Below, piece after piece: positions 50,522 to 59,227 of a stretch of DNA of 64,000 nt. The DNA is taken from the NCBI GenBank assembly GCA_934148845.1, contig CAKPDH010000001.1, forward strand, positions 186,001 through 250,000, in the 5' to 3' direction. Made by a program: the position numbers and the translations under genes. The notes under the pieces are model-generated. The model saw only the letters and a program-made list of their open reading frames with translations, had not been told where the DNA came from and made no database searches. This DNA comes from an uncultured Bacilli bacterium. GTDB taxonomy: Bacteria; Bacillota_I; Bacilli_A; RF39; UBA660. The number at the start of each line of letters is the position of its first letter. The stretch's first letter is position 1.

Positions 50522-50578
50522 TAAAAGAGAACTAATTTTTAGTCCTCTTATCAATTTATTTATTATTAGTTTTTGGTT
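50522..50578. repeat. Direct repeat copy B, containing the queH terminator
   Basis: Nearly identical to copy A at 49353-49409. On the minus strand it forms AAGAGGACTAA / TTAGTTCTCTT with a T-rich tail, a proper terminator for queH. The last codons of queH (…TKN-stop) lie inside the repeat. Confidence 0.8.
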
Positions 50579-51222
50579 CCACCAACACTATTTGATGTTG
50601 AACCATTTTTTAGATCACTAATTTTATTTCTACTTTCAAAAGAAAACTTACATCCACAATAATCTTGTCTATATAAATTATATATTGAAGATAATTCTAG
50701 TGATCTTTTATACCCATTTTTCTTTTTAAAGTCAGAATATAAATATTTTATTCCATATTTACTTTCTAATTCTTCTCCTATTTCATTAATCCATAAAGAG
50801 TTTTTATAAGGACTTATAGATAAAGTCGTTGTAAAATAATCGAAATTATTATCTTTTGCATAAATTGCAGCATATTCCATTCTAAATTTATAGCAATTAT
50901 AACATCTAATACTTCTCTCACCTAAATTTTCAAGTCCTACTACACTGTTATAATATTCTTTATCATTATAAGGCACTTCTATCAGTTTTACTTTATTAAT
51001 TGTTTTATACTTAGTTAAAAAATCTTTTAACTCGTTCATTCTTCTTGTATATTCATCAAATGGATATATATTAGGATTATAATAAAGTATTGTTATATCA
51101 AAATATTTACTTAAATATTCAATAACATAAGAGCTACACGGAGCACAACACGCATGAAGTAAAAGTTTTAGCGGTTTATTTATATTTTTTAATATTTCTT
51201 CTAATTTTATTTGATAATTCAT
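50566..51222 (-). CDS. queH: Epoxyqueuosine reductase QueH
   Basis: A 218-residue enzyme of the QueH (former DUF208) family, catalysing the last step of queuosine synthesis in tRNA. Key cysteines are LLHACCAPCSSYV near residue 22 and CYNCYKFRM plus YCGCKFS further on, which bind the Fe-S cluster and neighbouring metal. The last ~13 residues extend past the family core into a repeated DNA element. It starts two bases after ttcA, so the two are cotranscribed. Confidence 0.92.
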   Translation of the reverse strand: MNYQIKLEEILKNINKPLKLLLHACCAPCSSYVIEYLSKYFDITILYYNPNIYPFDEYTRRMNELKDFLTKYKTINKVKLIEVPYNDKEYYNSVVGLENLGERSIRCYNCYKFRMEYAAIYAKDNNFDYFTTTLSISPYKNSLWINEIGEELESKYGIKYLYSDFKKKNGYKRSLELSSIYNLYRQDYCGCKFSFESRNKISDLKNGSTSNSVGGTKN

Positions 51223-51223
51223 A

Positions 51224-52036
51224 TTAATACCTATCTAAGAAATTATATCTTTTGCCATCTTTTTTATATTCTATTAAAGCATCTAAATTTACATTTTTAC
51301 TACTTTTATATATATTAGTTTCTATATATGGATTTATTTTTCTAAATTTTTTTATTAGTTCTTTTATTTCTTTTCTTTTAGATACATTTTCAGTAGAACT
51401 TTTTGAAGTAAATTTACAAGCACAATTTAAAAATTTTAAACCAGCATAATTAGAAAAATTTATTATATCTTGCTCTTTAATATAACACATAGGTCTAATT
51501 AATTCCATATCAGGAAAATTAGTACTATGAAGTTTAGGCATCATAGTTTTCATTTCACCACTATATATAATACTTAATAATATTGTTTCTATTACATCAT
51601 CAAAATGATGACCAAGCGCTATTTTATTACATCCAAGTTTAGCTGCTTCACTATAAAGACATCCTCTGCGCATTCTAGCACACAAATAACAAGGACTTTC
51701 CTTACTAATTCTATCAACAGTATCAAATATATCACTTGTGAAAATATGAATAGGTATATTTAATTTTTCAGCATTTGATTTAATTAGCTCTAAGTTTTCT
51801 TTATTATATCCAGGATCCATAACTATAAACTTTAAATTAAAATTAACTTTACCATGTCTTTTTAATTCTTGCATACATTTAGCAAGTAAAAAGGAATCTT
51901 TACCTCCGCTTATACATACAGCAATATTATCATTATCATTTATTAATTTATAATCATTTATGCATTTTACAAAAGGAACCCATATATCTTTTCTATACCT
52001 TTTTATTATACTTTTTTCTATATCTTTTAAATCCAT
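51224..52036 (-). CDS. ttcA: TtcA-type tRNA sulfurtransferase
   Basis: A 270-residue PP-loop ATPase with CISGGKDSFLLAKCM and LGHHFDDVIETILL. The CYLCARMRRG and CACKF cysteines bind the Fe-S cluster of the TtcA/TtuA family. It should thiolate a tRNA base, 2-thiocytidine-32 in the TtcA case. The next gene is queH and the upstream gene encodes a thioredoxin-like protein, so this is a small tRNA/sulfur cluster. Confidence 0.85.
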   Translation of the reverse strand: MDLKDIEKSIIKRYRKDIWVPFVKCINDYKLINDNDNIAVCISGGKDSFLLAKCMQELKRHGKVNFNLKFIVMDPGYNKENLELIKSNAEKLNIPIHIFTSDIFDTVDRISKESPCYLCARMRRGCLYSEAAKLGCNKIALGHHFDDVIETILLSIIYSGEMKTMMPKLHSTNFPDMELIRPMCYIKEQDIINFSNYAGLKFLNCACKFTSKSSTENVSKRKEIKELIKKFRKINPYIETNIYKSSKNVNLDALIEYKKDGKRYNFLDRY

Positions 52037-52045
52037 ATTTCCTCA

Positions 52046-52768
52046 CTAACAAGATTTATCAATAGAGCAAGTACTACTTTTCATTTTAACTACATAATCA
52101 GTATATATATCATATAATTCATTATATTGATCTTTAGTTAATTTTTTATATGGATCAGTTTGACTTTCTACAGTTGATACTTGTATACCAATAATTTTGC
52201 CATCTTTAATAAATATAACTGATGGAGCATATATTCTTTTTACACCTGTTTCATATTTTTTTTCATCTATTTCTAGAACATAGTCAAATAAAACACTATC
52301 AAGTGCTTTTAAAAGCTTAGAGTAATCTTTAGTACCCTTAATTTCGTTACCATTTTCATCTTTTTCATATACTAGTTTTGAATCTTCTAATGTATATGAG
52401 TCTCTTTCATTTTTAATATTAAAATAATATATATCTTTTATATCATTTTCTTCTGCAACATCAAGTAATACACTTATTGCATTCCTGCACCAAGGACATT
52501 CTGGAAATCCTAAATAAATTATACCTGTTTTATTAGAAATTATATCTATTAAATCATCTGCTGATTTATATTTCATAGGATTATTACTTTCAATATTTAA
52601 ATTTAAGTATTCTTTACCAGAGTCAGTTTTTTTATTATTATATTTTTCATATTCTCTTTTAAATTTCATAGCATCCGTATTAAGACTTGATAGCTTAAAA
52701 TAAGATAAAAGAGCTAAAATCAATAATATTATAGGTAAAACAATTAATAAAATTTTTCCTTTTTTCAT
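52046..52768 (-). CDS. Membrane-anchored thioredoxin-like protein with CPWC motif
   Basis: A 240-residue protein with one N-terminal helix (ILLIVLPIILLILALLSYF) and an outer thioredoxin-like domain. IIYLGFPECPWCRNAISVLL shows the strand-CxxC-helix redox site, and APSVIFIKDGKIIG gives the cis-Pro strand. A long insertion of about 60 residues separates them. The tail has two more Cys. It should catalyse disulfide exchange outside the cell. It is the first gene of the unit with ttcA and queH, ten bases apart. Confidence 0.85.
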   Translation of the reverse strand: MKKGKILLIVLPIILLILALLSYFKLSSLNTDAMKFKREYEKYNNKKTDSGKEYLNLNIESNNPMKYKSADDLIDIISNKTGIIYLGFPECPWCRNAISVLLDVAEENDIKDIYYFNIKNERDSYTLEDSKLVYEKDENGNEIKGTKDYSKLLKALDSVLFDYVLEIDEKKYETGVKRIYAPSVIFIKDGKIIGIQVSTVESQTDPYKKLTKDQYNELYDIYTDYVVKMKSSTCSIDKSC

Positions 52769-52828
52769 AAAAACACATCACTTCCAAAAATAATTATAAC
52801 ATATTTTTAAATATATAAATAGTTTAAT

Positions 52829-52857
52829 TTGCAATTATTTAAAATTTGATGTATAAT
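52829..52857 (+). promoter_or_regulatory. Vegetative promoter of the small gene at 52885
   Basis: TTGCAA (52829-52834) and TATAAT (52852-52857) are 17 bp apart, and AAGGGGAGG precedes the ATG. Confidence 0.7.
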
Positions 52858-52884
52858 TATTCCTTGCATTAAGGGGAGGTTTTT

Positions 52885-53076
52885 ATGAATATAGAAGATA
52901 TAGTTGGAATAAAGTTTGAATTAATAAACAAAGTCATAAATTCCAAAGAAAAAAGTAAAGAAGAGTTAATTATATTAAGAAGAAATCTAAAAATAGTTAA
53001 TGAATTGTTAAATGAATTTAATATGACTAAAAGTATTAATTTAAATAAAGTTGAAGAATTAAAACAAATAAAATAG
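52885..53076 (+). CDS. Small helical protein
   Basis: A 63-residue, highly charged helical protein (two helices of a likely hairpin, the second starting near LIILRRNLKIVNELLNEF). Length and shape are like Spo0E-type phosphatases, but the S-Q-E-L-D signature is missing, so I do not assign it. The strong promoter, excellent ribosome binding site and terminator downstream support a real gene. Confidence 0.7.
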   Translation: MNIEDIVGIKFELINKVINSKEKSKEELIILRRNLKIVNELLNEFNMTKSINLNKVEELKQIK

Positions 53077-53151
53077 AAAGTGTTAGTATAATAACTATAC
53101 GTCATTTATATACAAGTGGCTAAATTATTACAGTATGCACTTTTATATAAT

Positions 53152-53178
53152 GGTCTAGTAGAAATACTAGTCCTTTTT
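53152..53178 (+). terminator. Intrinsic terminator of the small gene
   Basis: GGTCTAGTA (53152-53160) pairs with TACTAGTCC (53165-53173) with one mismatch and a GAAA tetraloop, followed by five T. Confidence 0.8.
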
Positions 53179-53227
53179 GTTAGATATTATACATTCCTTT
53201 AACCATAATAATGTCGCCACGATACAC

Positions 53228-53262
53228 AAAGAATCACAAAATTACTATGTTTGTGATTCTTT
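53228..53262. terminator. Strong symmetrical hairpin, probable terminator of the kinase gene
   Basis: A perfect 13-bp stem, AAAGAATCACAAA (53228-53240) and TTTGTGATTCTTT (53250-53262). It lies about 155 bases past the end of the minus-strand kinase. The remaining sequence between 53179 and 53417 shows no gene. Confidence 0.7.
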
Positions 53263-53417
53263 ATTAACTAACTTCGTGTTCCTTTAAATAATTTTGAATA
53301 TTCACTATTATACTTCTAGATTATTGCTGATTAATATATTTTTTAATTCTTTTTATTAATAAATGTCACTTCATACACGAACTGTATGGTTTATACTATA
53401 TATAATTATCATTTGTA

Positions 53418-55658
53418 TTAAGTATTATTTACATTGCCATCTTCATTTTTAGATTCTATATTATGTTTTATCACTTTTTGGAATACTTTGGCTGCTATAG
53501 GTTTTGCTATATAATCATCAAAACCCATCCTTTTATAATCCTCTCTTTTTAAATATGTTGATGTATCGCTAAGTGCTATTACAGGTATATTAAAATTTTT
53601 AATTCTCTTAATAGAATTTAATAAATTTTGTGATTTAGTGAAATCTAAATCTTCTATAATTATTACCTTATAATTATCATTTTTTATTCTTTCTATACAT
53701 TCTTCATCTGAGCAATATTCACCTATTACATGAATTTTATCTAATGCATCATTTATTATATCTTTAGATTCATCATCTTTTGTATTAACTATTAAAATTT
53801 TATCTTTTATTTCAATAGACTTTATTCCTTCTACTAAAAATTTATTTAATACTCTATTTAATTCATTATTCTCTATTGGCTTACTTAAATAATCATTAAA
53901 TCCTACTTCTATATATTTATTTGATACTCCACTCATCGCATCTGCTGTAAGTGCGACTATAGGTATATTAAATCCTTCTATATCTTTTAATATTTTTAAT
54001 GTTTCTACTCCACTTAATTTTGGCATCATGATATCCATAAATATTATATCGTATTTATTTCCACTTTTTATCTTTTCTATACACTCTTGTCCACTTTGAA
54101 CTTGTTCTGTATCTATTTTTCTATCTTTTAAAAGTTTACATGCTATTTTTAAGTTTAAGAAGTTATCATCTACTACTAATATTCTTTTATTTGGAAATTC
54201 TACTTGTTCATCTGCTTGTTTATATATTTCTATTTTACTTTTATCTATTATTTTTTGAGTTAAGAATATTGTAAATTTAGATCCTTCTCCATATGTTGAA
54301 TCTACTACTATTTTTCCACCCATCATCTCTACTAAATTTTTTGTAATGGCTAGTCCTAATCCTGTTCCTTCTAATGTTGTATTTTTATCACTTTCTAGTC
54401 TATTAAATTTAGTAAACAGTTTATCTATCTGTTCTTTTTTTATTCCTCTTCCTGTGTCTTTAACCGATATTACTAATTTACATTTTTCTTTTTCATTTAC
54501 ACAACTTATATTAAAATCTATATATCCTTTTTCTGTATATTTTGCTGCATTTGTGAGTAAATTTAATATTACTTGTTGTACCTTTCCTTTATCTCCATAT
54601 AACACACTTGGTAAATCTTCAGCAAAATCACTTCTTAATTCTATATCTTTTTCACCTATTTTTATCTTCGTCATATTTATTAAATTTTTCAACATCTCTG
54701 GTACATTATATTCGCCTTCTACTAGCTCCATCTTATTTGCTTCTATTTTGCTTATATCTAGTATTCCATTTACTATTTCTAATAATGTATCTGATGCCAT
54801 TACTATATCATTTGCATTTTCCTTTGCTTCTTCTAATGTTTCAGCCGATCCTATACACCCACTAAATCCTTTTATTGCATTTAATGGTGTTCTTATTTCA
54901 TGAGACATACTACTTAAAAAATCACTTTTAGCTCTATTTGCTTTTTCAGCTGTATCTTTAGCAAGTTCTAATTGCCTCATTATTTTCACATCTGGATTCT
55001 CTATTGTGAAATACATTAAAAATGTTACAAATATCATCATTGAAGTTGAAAGTAAATATTCAGGATGATTTCCTTGTATATATGATATAGCACCTCCAAG
55101 AATAATATATAATATCATAGGCCAATACTTTTTTTCTTTAATTCTTTTTATTTTTATTAATAAAACAATGATCCACATCAAAGCATATATTCTAGTAGAT
55201 GTAAAAACAAACTTAACAGCTGGTCCTGTTGAATATATAATGTTAGTCTCACTCACATATTCTATTGGTAATACTATTGATAAGAAAAAAGCAATCATTG
55301 TAAAAACTAAAATCATTGTTTTACAATATTTTAAGTATTTATTTCTTTTTTGTTCAGAATATTTTTCTCCTAATGAAATTATCAAAACATAATAAGATAT
55401 AAGAGAAACAAAACTTAACACAAATAATAAATACGCTCTTGCAAAAATTTCATTAAGTAAAGGATATTTAATATAATGCATCATAAAATAATATGTTCCA
55501 AGTGATAATGTATTTCCTATTAAACAAGTTATTACTATATAATTATAAATTTTCGTTTCTAAATTTTTTGCTCTTGGTTTAGTAAAATAAACAGCTGCTA
55601 ATAATATTACATAAACTAAACTCAATAATGTAAATGAATTTCCTGGATTTTGAATCAT
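53418..55658 (-). CDS. Hybrid sensor histidine kinase with two receiver domains
   Basis: A 746-residue protein. Residues 1-220 hold about seven membrane helices, a 7TM-type sensor. The HisKA motif SSMSHEIRTPLNAIK places the phospho-His at 253. The ATPase domain shows NLLTNAAKYT, DTGRGI and GTGLGLAI. The first receiver domain (about 500-620) is complete: ILVVDD, MDIMMP, TAD and SKP. The second (about 630-740) is degenerate, with ILIVNT at the start and Glu (IIIED) where the phosphorylated Asp should be. No DNA-binding output is present, so signals pass to unknown partners. The ATG at 55658 follows GAGGTGGTGA; the longer frame contains this site. Confidence 0.9.
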   Translation of the reverse strand: MIQNPGNSFTLLSLVYVILLAAVYFTKPRAKNLETKIYNYIVITCLIGNTLSLGTYYFMMHYIKYPLLNEIFARAYLLFVLSFVSLISYYVLIISLGEKYSEQKRNKYLKYCKTMILVFTMIAFFLSIVLPIEYVSETNIIYSTGPAVKFVFTSTRIYALMWIIVLLIKIKRIKEKKYWPMILYIILGGAISYIQGNHPEYLLSTSMMIFVTFLMYFTIENPDVKIMRQLELAKDTAEKANRAKSDFLSSMSHEIRTPLNAIKGFSGCIGSAETLEEAKENANDIVMASDTLLEIVNGILDISKIEANKMELVEGEYNVPEMLKNLINMTKIKIGEKDIELRSDFAEDLPSVLYGDKGKVQQVILNLLTNAAKYTEKGYIDFNISCVNEKEKCKLVISVKDTGRGIKKEQIDKLFTKFNRLESDKNTTLEGTGLGLAITKNLVEMMGGKIVVDSTYGEGSKFTIFLTQKIIDKSKIEIYKQADEQVEFPNKRILVVDDNFLNLKIACKLLKDRKIDTEQVQSGQECIEKIKSGNKYDIIFMDIMMPKLSGVETLKILKDIEGFNIPIVALTADAMSGVSNKYIEVGFNDYLSKPIENNELNRVLNKFLVEGIKSIEIKDKILIVNTKDDESKDIINDALDKIHVIGEYCSDEECIERIKNDNYKVIIIEDLDFTKSQNLLNSIKRIKNFNIPVIALSDTSTYLKREDYKRMGFDDYIAKPIAAKVFQKVIKHNIESKNEDGNVNNT

Positions 55659-55756
55659 ATATTTATCACCACCTCTATTTAAATTAAATTTTATCATACA
55701 ACCCATATTTTTTCAATATTTTTGAGAAATTCACTATAATCTATATAACTTTTGTG

Positions 55757-55785
55757 TAAAAAAAAGCATATAATGATCATATACT
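55757..55785 (-). terminator. Intrinsic terminator of the synthetase gene
   Basis: GCATAT (55766-55771) pairs with ATATAC (55779-55784) using one G-U pair, and the minus strand continues with eight T. It separates the synthetase from the kinase. Confidence 0.6.
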
Positions 55786-55786
55786 T

Positions 55787-57688
55787 TTATTTTAATTTTT
55801 TCTTTAACACTTTTATATTATTTAATTTTACTTTTTCTATTTCCTCATCATGTATAAAATATTGATCAAATATAGGATCATCAACAATTATAAATTCTAT
55901 ATCTTCAAAGTTTAATTTCTCTAACTTTTTAAAATCCACTTTGCCATTTATTGTATATGGTATGTGATCAACAATAGAATATGCAAGAGCCATTTCTCTT
56001 TCTCCTGGTAACATCTCTTTAGTCTTAAATATTATAAATTTCAATAATTCTTTATTACCGCTATCGTTTTTATTTTTAAATTCAATAAATGCTGTTGGAA
56101 TCACACCTTCATCTTGATATAAGTTCTTAATTCCTACTACAGCACAATCTTGTACCTCATCAAAAGAATTTATCGCATCTTCTATAGGTACAGAATTAAC
56201 TTGATGTCCATCTGGTCTTTTCATAAGCCTTTTAAATCTTCCTGTATGATACAAAATGCCATTTTCAGTTATATATCCTTTATCTCCTGTTTTATAATAC
56301 TTTCGATTAGTTTTAGAATCAATAAATATAGAATTTCGTGTTTCTAATTCATTTCCAATATATCCCATAAACATAGTTGGTGTATCAACATATATTTCAC
56401 CTTCTTGGTCGTATGGTAACTCTTCTAAAGTTTCTCTATCAGTTATTCTTACACTTACACCAGGATATAAAACACCGCAACTACCTGACTTATAAGTTTC
56501 ATCTTTATCTGTAGTAGTTGATATCATCATTGTTTCTGTTGAACCATAACCATAAGTTATCTTATGGTTACAATTATTTTTTTTCAATGTTTCATTTATT
56601 TTATCCAATTTTGCAGGTGAAATCTTATCTCCGCCCATTACTAATAATTCAGCAAAAGATAAATCACAATTATTTATATACTTGCTTTCAGGAAACATTT
56701 CGTATATTCTTGGAACTCCAATCACTATATTTGGTTTTGCTTCAGCATAAATCCGATCAAATTTATATGCATCAATTTTAGGAATTAAATCAACTATTAT
56801 TCCATGTGAAGTTGCCGCATGCATGCCAACCGCAGATCCATATAATGAGAAAAAAGGTATATATCCAAAATATGTCATTCCCCTCTTTAAATGTGGTGCA
56901 ATATGATCTATTTGATTTGCAGTTATATTATATGCTCTATTGGATTCCATAGCTCCTTTTGGAGTACCGGTTGTTCCACTTGTATTAACTATAATAGCAG
57001 GTATAGAAGGATCATATTCACTATCAGTAAGTAATCCGTAATTTTCTACACCTGACATAAACTCTTTTTGTAATAATACTTTATTATCCCTTTTCAAAAA
57101 TCTTTTAAATTCATATAAACGTTCTTTTGCTAGATAAAGAGTTTTAACCTCACTTGCAGTTTTACAAAGTTTTTCCTTAGATTTAATAAATTCATCACCT
57201 GGTGAAACTACAACAATATTATCAGATGGTATTTTTTCTGATTTTATAGTTTTATCCATTATATCTAAAAGAGAAATTAATAATTTTGAATGAGATATAT
57301 TCATGCAATCAATTATTCTTTTTAATGAACACCTTGGATCAATTAAATAAGGCGTTACCCCAATTCTATTACACGCATAAAAATATAACATAGTTTCAGG
57401 AATATTTGGTAAACAAATTGTTATACAATCCCCTCTATTCAATCCATATTTTTTTAATGCTTTGGCACATTCCTCTACTTTTTTATCAAAACTAGAAAAC
57501 GTATTAGTTTCTCCAAAATAAGAATATATATTACAATTTTCAAAACCTTTATTTTTTTCTTTCATAAAGTCATACATTTTCATATCTGTATTACTTAAAA
57601 TCTTATCAACTATATTATCTTCATAAAATTTTTCACTAGGTCTATCAACACTAGAATATCCCAAAATAACATCTTTTTGCATATTCAT
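55787..57688 (-). CDS. AMP-forming acyl-CoA/carboxylate synthetase
   Basis: A 633-residue ANL-superfamily enzyme. The nucleotide loop is TSGTTGTPKGA, then YGYGSTETMM and YKTGDKGYI (Asp of the adenylation site), and NGKVDF near the end gives the catalytic Lys. It should activate a carboxylic acid, probably a fatty acid, as an acyl-adenylate and pass it to CoA or a carrier. The length and N-terminal extension resemble long-chain acyl-CoA ligases. Substrate choice cannot be read. It is followed by the hybrid kinase on the same strand behind a weak terminator. Confidence 0.87.
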   Translation of the reverse strand: MNMQKDVILGYSSVDRPSEKFYEDNIVDKILSNTDMKMYDFMKEKNKGFENCNIYSYFGETNTFSSFDKKVEECAKALKKYGLNRGDCITICLPNIPETMLYFYACNRIGVTPYLIDPRCSLKRIIDCMNISHSKLLISLLDIMDKTIKSEKIPSDNIVVVSPGDEFIKSKEKLCKTASEVKTLYLAKERLYEFKRFLKRDNKVLLQKEFMSGVENYGLLTDSEYDPSIPAIIVNTSGTTGTPKGAMESNRAYNITANQIDHIAPHLKRGMTYFGYIPFFSLYGSAVGMHAATSHGIIVDLIPKIDAYKFDRIYAEAKPNIVIGVPRIYEMFPESKYINNCDLSFAELLVMGGDKISPAKLDKINETLKKNNCNHKITYGYGSTETMMISTTTDKDETYKSGSCGVLYPGVSVRITDRETLEELPYDQEGEIYVDTPTMFMGYIGNELETRNSIFIDSKTNRKYYKTGDKGYITENGILYHTGRFKRLMKRPDGHQVNSVPIEDAINSFDEVQDCAVVGIKNLYQDEGVIPTAFIEFKNKNDSGNKELLKFIIFKTKEMLPGEREMALAYSIVDHIPYTINGKVDFKKLEKLNFEDIEFIIVDDPIFDQYFIHDEEIEKVKLNNIKVLKKKLK

Positions 57689-57837
57689 CCCCCTATCAAA
57701 TATATAATTTAATTATATTTTAACACAAATTAATTAAATTTCAAAATATATTATCATGTTAAAAAAATGAATCAATATAAAATGCACAAAATGTCAAATT
57801 CCTTGCACGAAAATCGTTTTTTAGTATAACATAAGCA

Positions 57838-57876
57838 TAAAAAAAGATTGTACTTGTAAATTACAAAGTACAATCA
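57838..57876 (-). terminator. Intrinsic terminator of the glycosyltransferase gene
   Basis: GATTGTACTT (57846-57855) pairs perfectly with AAGTACAATC (57866-57875); the minus strand continues with seven T. The stretch 57689-57837 shows no gene. Confidence 0.85.
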
Positions 57877-57907
57877 ATTATAGAAATTATCAAACATTTA
57901 GTTTTTT

Positions 57908-58921
57908 TTAGACTTTTTCTTTTTCATTTAATACGTCTTCATATATTTTAATTAATTTTTTGCCTATTATTTTAGAATCTCTTTCTAAAGCAACTTTATA
58001 TCCTTCTTCAGTTAAATTAGGAAGTTTACCATTTAAAATATCTTTTATTTTTTGATAAAATTCATCTATAGAAGATGCCTTATATACATTAACTCCATCA
58101 ATAAGCCATTCTGAAAAAACAGGAATATCTCTAATTAAAGCAGGTATTTTAGCGGCACATGCTTCTAGAATTGGTATTCCCTCTGTCTCTTCTAATGTTG
58201 GAAACAAATATAAATCACATCCACTATAGGCTCCAACAAGCACTTCAGGTTCTACATATCCTGCAAAAAATAAATTATCCAACTTAGTATTAACTGCCTC
58301 TCTTATCTTCGCAGGACTTGCTGCAAGAGGACTATATCCAAACCAAATAAATTTATATTCTGGAAGCATCTTAGCAAGCTCAACAAAATCAAGTATACCT
58401 TTTCTTTCAATATAAAGTCCTACTCCCATTATTATTTTATCACTATCTTTATAATTAAAGTCTTCCCTAAATTTTTTACCAAGTTTAGAATTATGTTTGA
58501 AAAAATTAACATTTAAACCATTACTTATTGCTGTTATTGGAACCGTTATACCATAACTTTCTAATAATCTTTTAGAATATGGTGTTGGAGTTAATATGTG
58601 ATCTCCTAACGAATAACAAGTAATAATCCATTTTTTAAAGGCAGGCGCAACTTGATTTGAAAATAAAAATGAATTTCTAAAATCTTCTTCTGTTGAATGT
58701 GCATGATAGATAATTTTTTTACCTTCTTTTTTAGCTTTCTTAGCTAAAAAATACGATTTAGGGCCATAAAAGTTTATATGAACTATATCATAATCATCAG
58801 AAGGATCAGTAGTATATTCTATATTATTATCTTTTAGTGCTTGCATTTGATGTTTAATTGCCTTACCAAGTCCAGACTTTCCTATCATTTTTTCATTTTC
58901 TGTATATAATAAAACTTTCAC
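57908..58921 (-). CDS. GT4 glycosyltransferase, probably glycolipid synthase
   Basis: A 337-residue GT-B enzyme. The N-terminal acceptor domain begins KVLLYTENEKMIGKSGLGKA, and the donor domain has GVGLYIERKGILDFV and FPTLEETEGIPILEACAA, the E-x7-E motif of retaining GT4 enzymes. The opening and HINFYGPKS resemble CpoA/DgdA-type diglycosyl-diacylglycerol synthases of Bacilli, which add a second sugar to membrane glycolipid. That assignment is from memory and moderate. It lies upstream of its terminator and downstream of ymxH on the same strand. Confidence 0.8.
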   Translation of the reverse strand: MKVLLYTENEKMIGKSGLGKAIKHQMQALKDNNIEYTTDPSDDYDIVHINFYGPKSYFLAKKAKKEGKKIIYHAHSTEEDFRNSFLFSNQVAPAFKKWIITCYSLGDHILTPTPYSKRLLESYGITVPITAISNGLNVNFFKHNSKLGKKFREDFNYKDSDKIIMGVGLYIERKGILDFVELAKMLPEYKFIWFGYSPLAASPAKIREAVNTKLDNLFFAGYVEPEVLVGAYSGCDLYLFPTLEETEGIPILEACAAKIPALIRDIPVFSEWLIDGVNVYKASSIDEFYQKIKDILNGKLPNLTEEGYKVALERDSKIIGKKLIKIYEDVLNEKEKV

Positions 58922-58954
58922 TTTATCACCAATTTAAGTATATCATAAATTTTT

Positions 58955-59185
58955 TTAATATACAATATTTACCAAAATAACATCTTCGCCAATTTTTTCA
59001 ATTTGATCCCATTTTACAACCATTTCTTTCTTACTTGAAAAATATGATATTAAAAATCTATGTTTTTCAACTACAAGCCCTGTAGTTTTACCTTCACTAT
59101 TAATACTTAAATCTATAATATTTCCTATATTTTTACCATCTACTAAATTTATAACTGTTTTATTTTGTAAGTCAGAAAGTCTCAT
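58955..59185 (-). CDS. ymxH: PRC-barrel protein of the YlmC/YmxH sporulation family
   Basis: A 76-residue beta-barrel protein: MRLSDLQNKTVINLVDGKNIG, then IIDLSINSEGKTTGLVV and the closing KWDQIEKIGEDVILV. The pattern matches YlmC/YmxH, small PRC-barrel proteins linked to sporulation. It lies directly downstream of sigG, a neighbour relation often seen for ylmC. Its molecular function is unknown. Confidence 0.87.
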   Translation of the reverse strand: MRLSDLQNKTVINLVDGKNIGNIIDLSINSEGKTTGLVVEKHRFLISYFSSKKEMVVKWDQIEKIGEDVILVNIVY

Positions 59186-59227
59186 CTTATCACCAATATA
59201 TTATATGAATATTATAGTCATTTGTCA

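Noticed and set aside
52885..53076. Spo0E-type aspartyl-phosphate phosphatase
   Set aside because: Size and helicity fit, but the S-Q-E-L-D signature is absent, so it is left as a small unknown protein.
54346..54903. Plus-strand open frame of 185 codons inside the histidine kinase gene
   Set aside because: Ser/Phe/Ile-rich shadow of the kinase catalytic region; no family motifs and no start signals.
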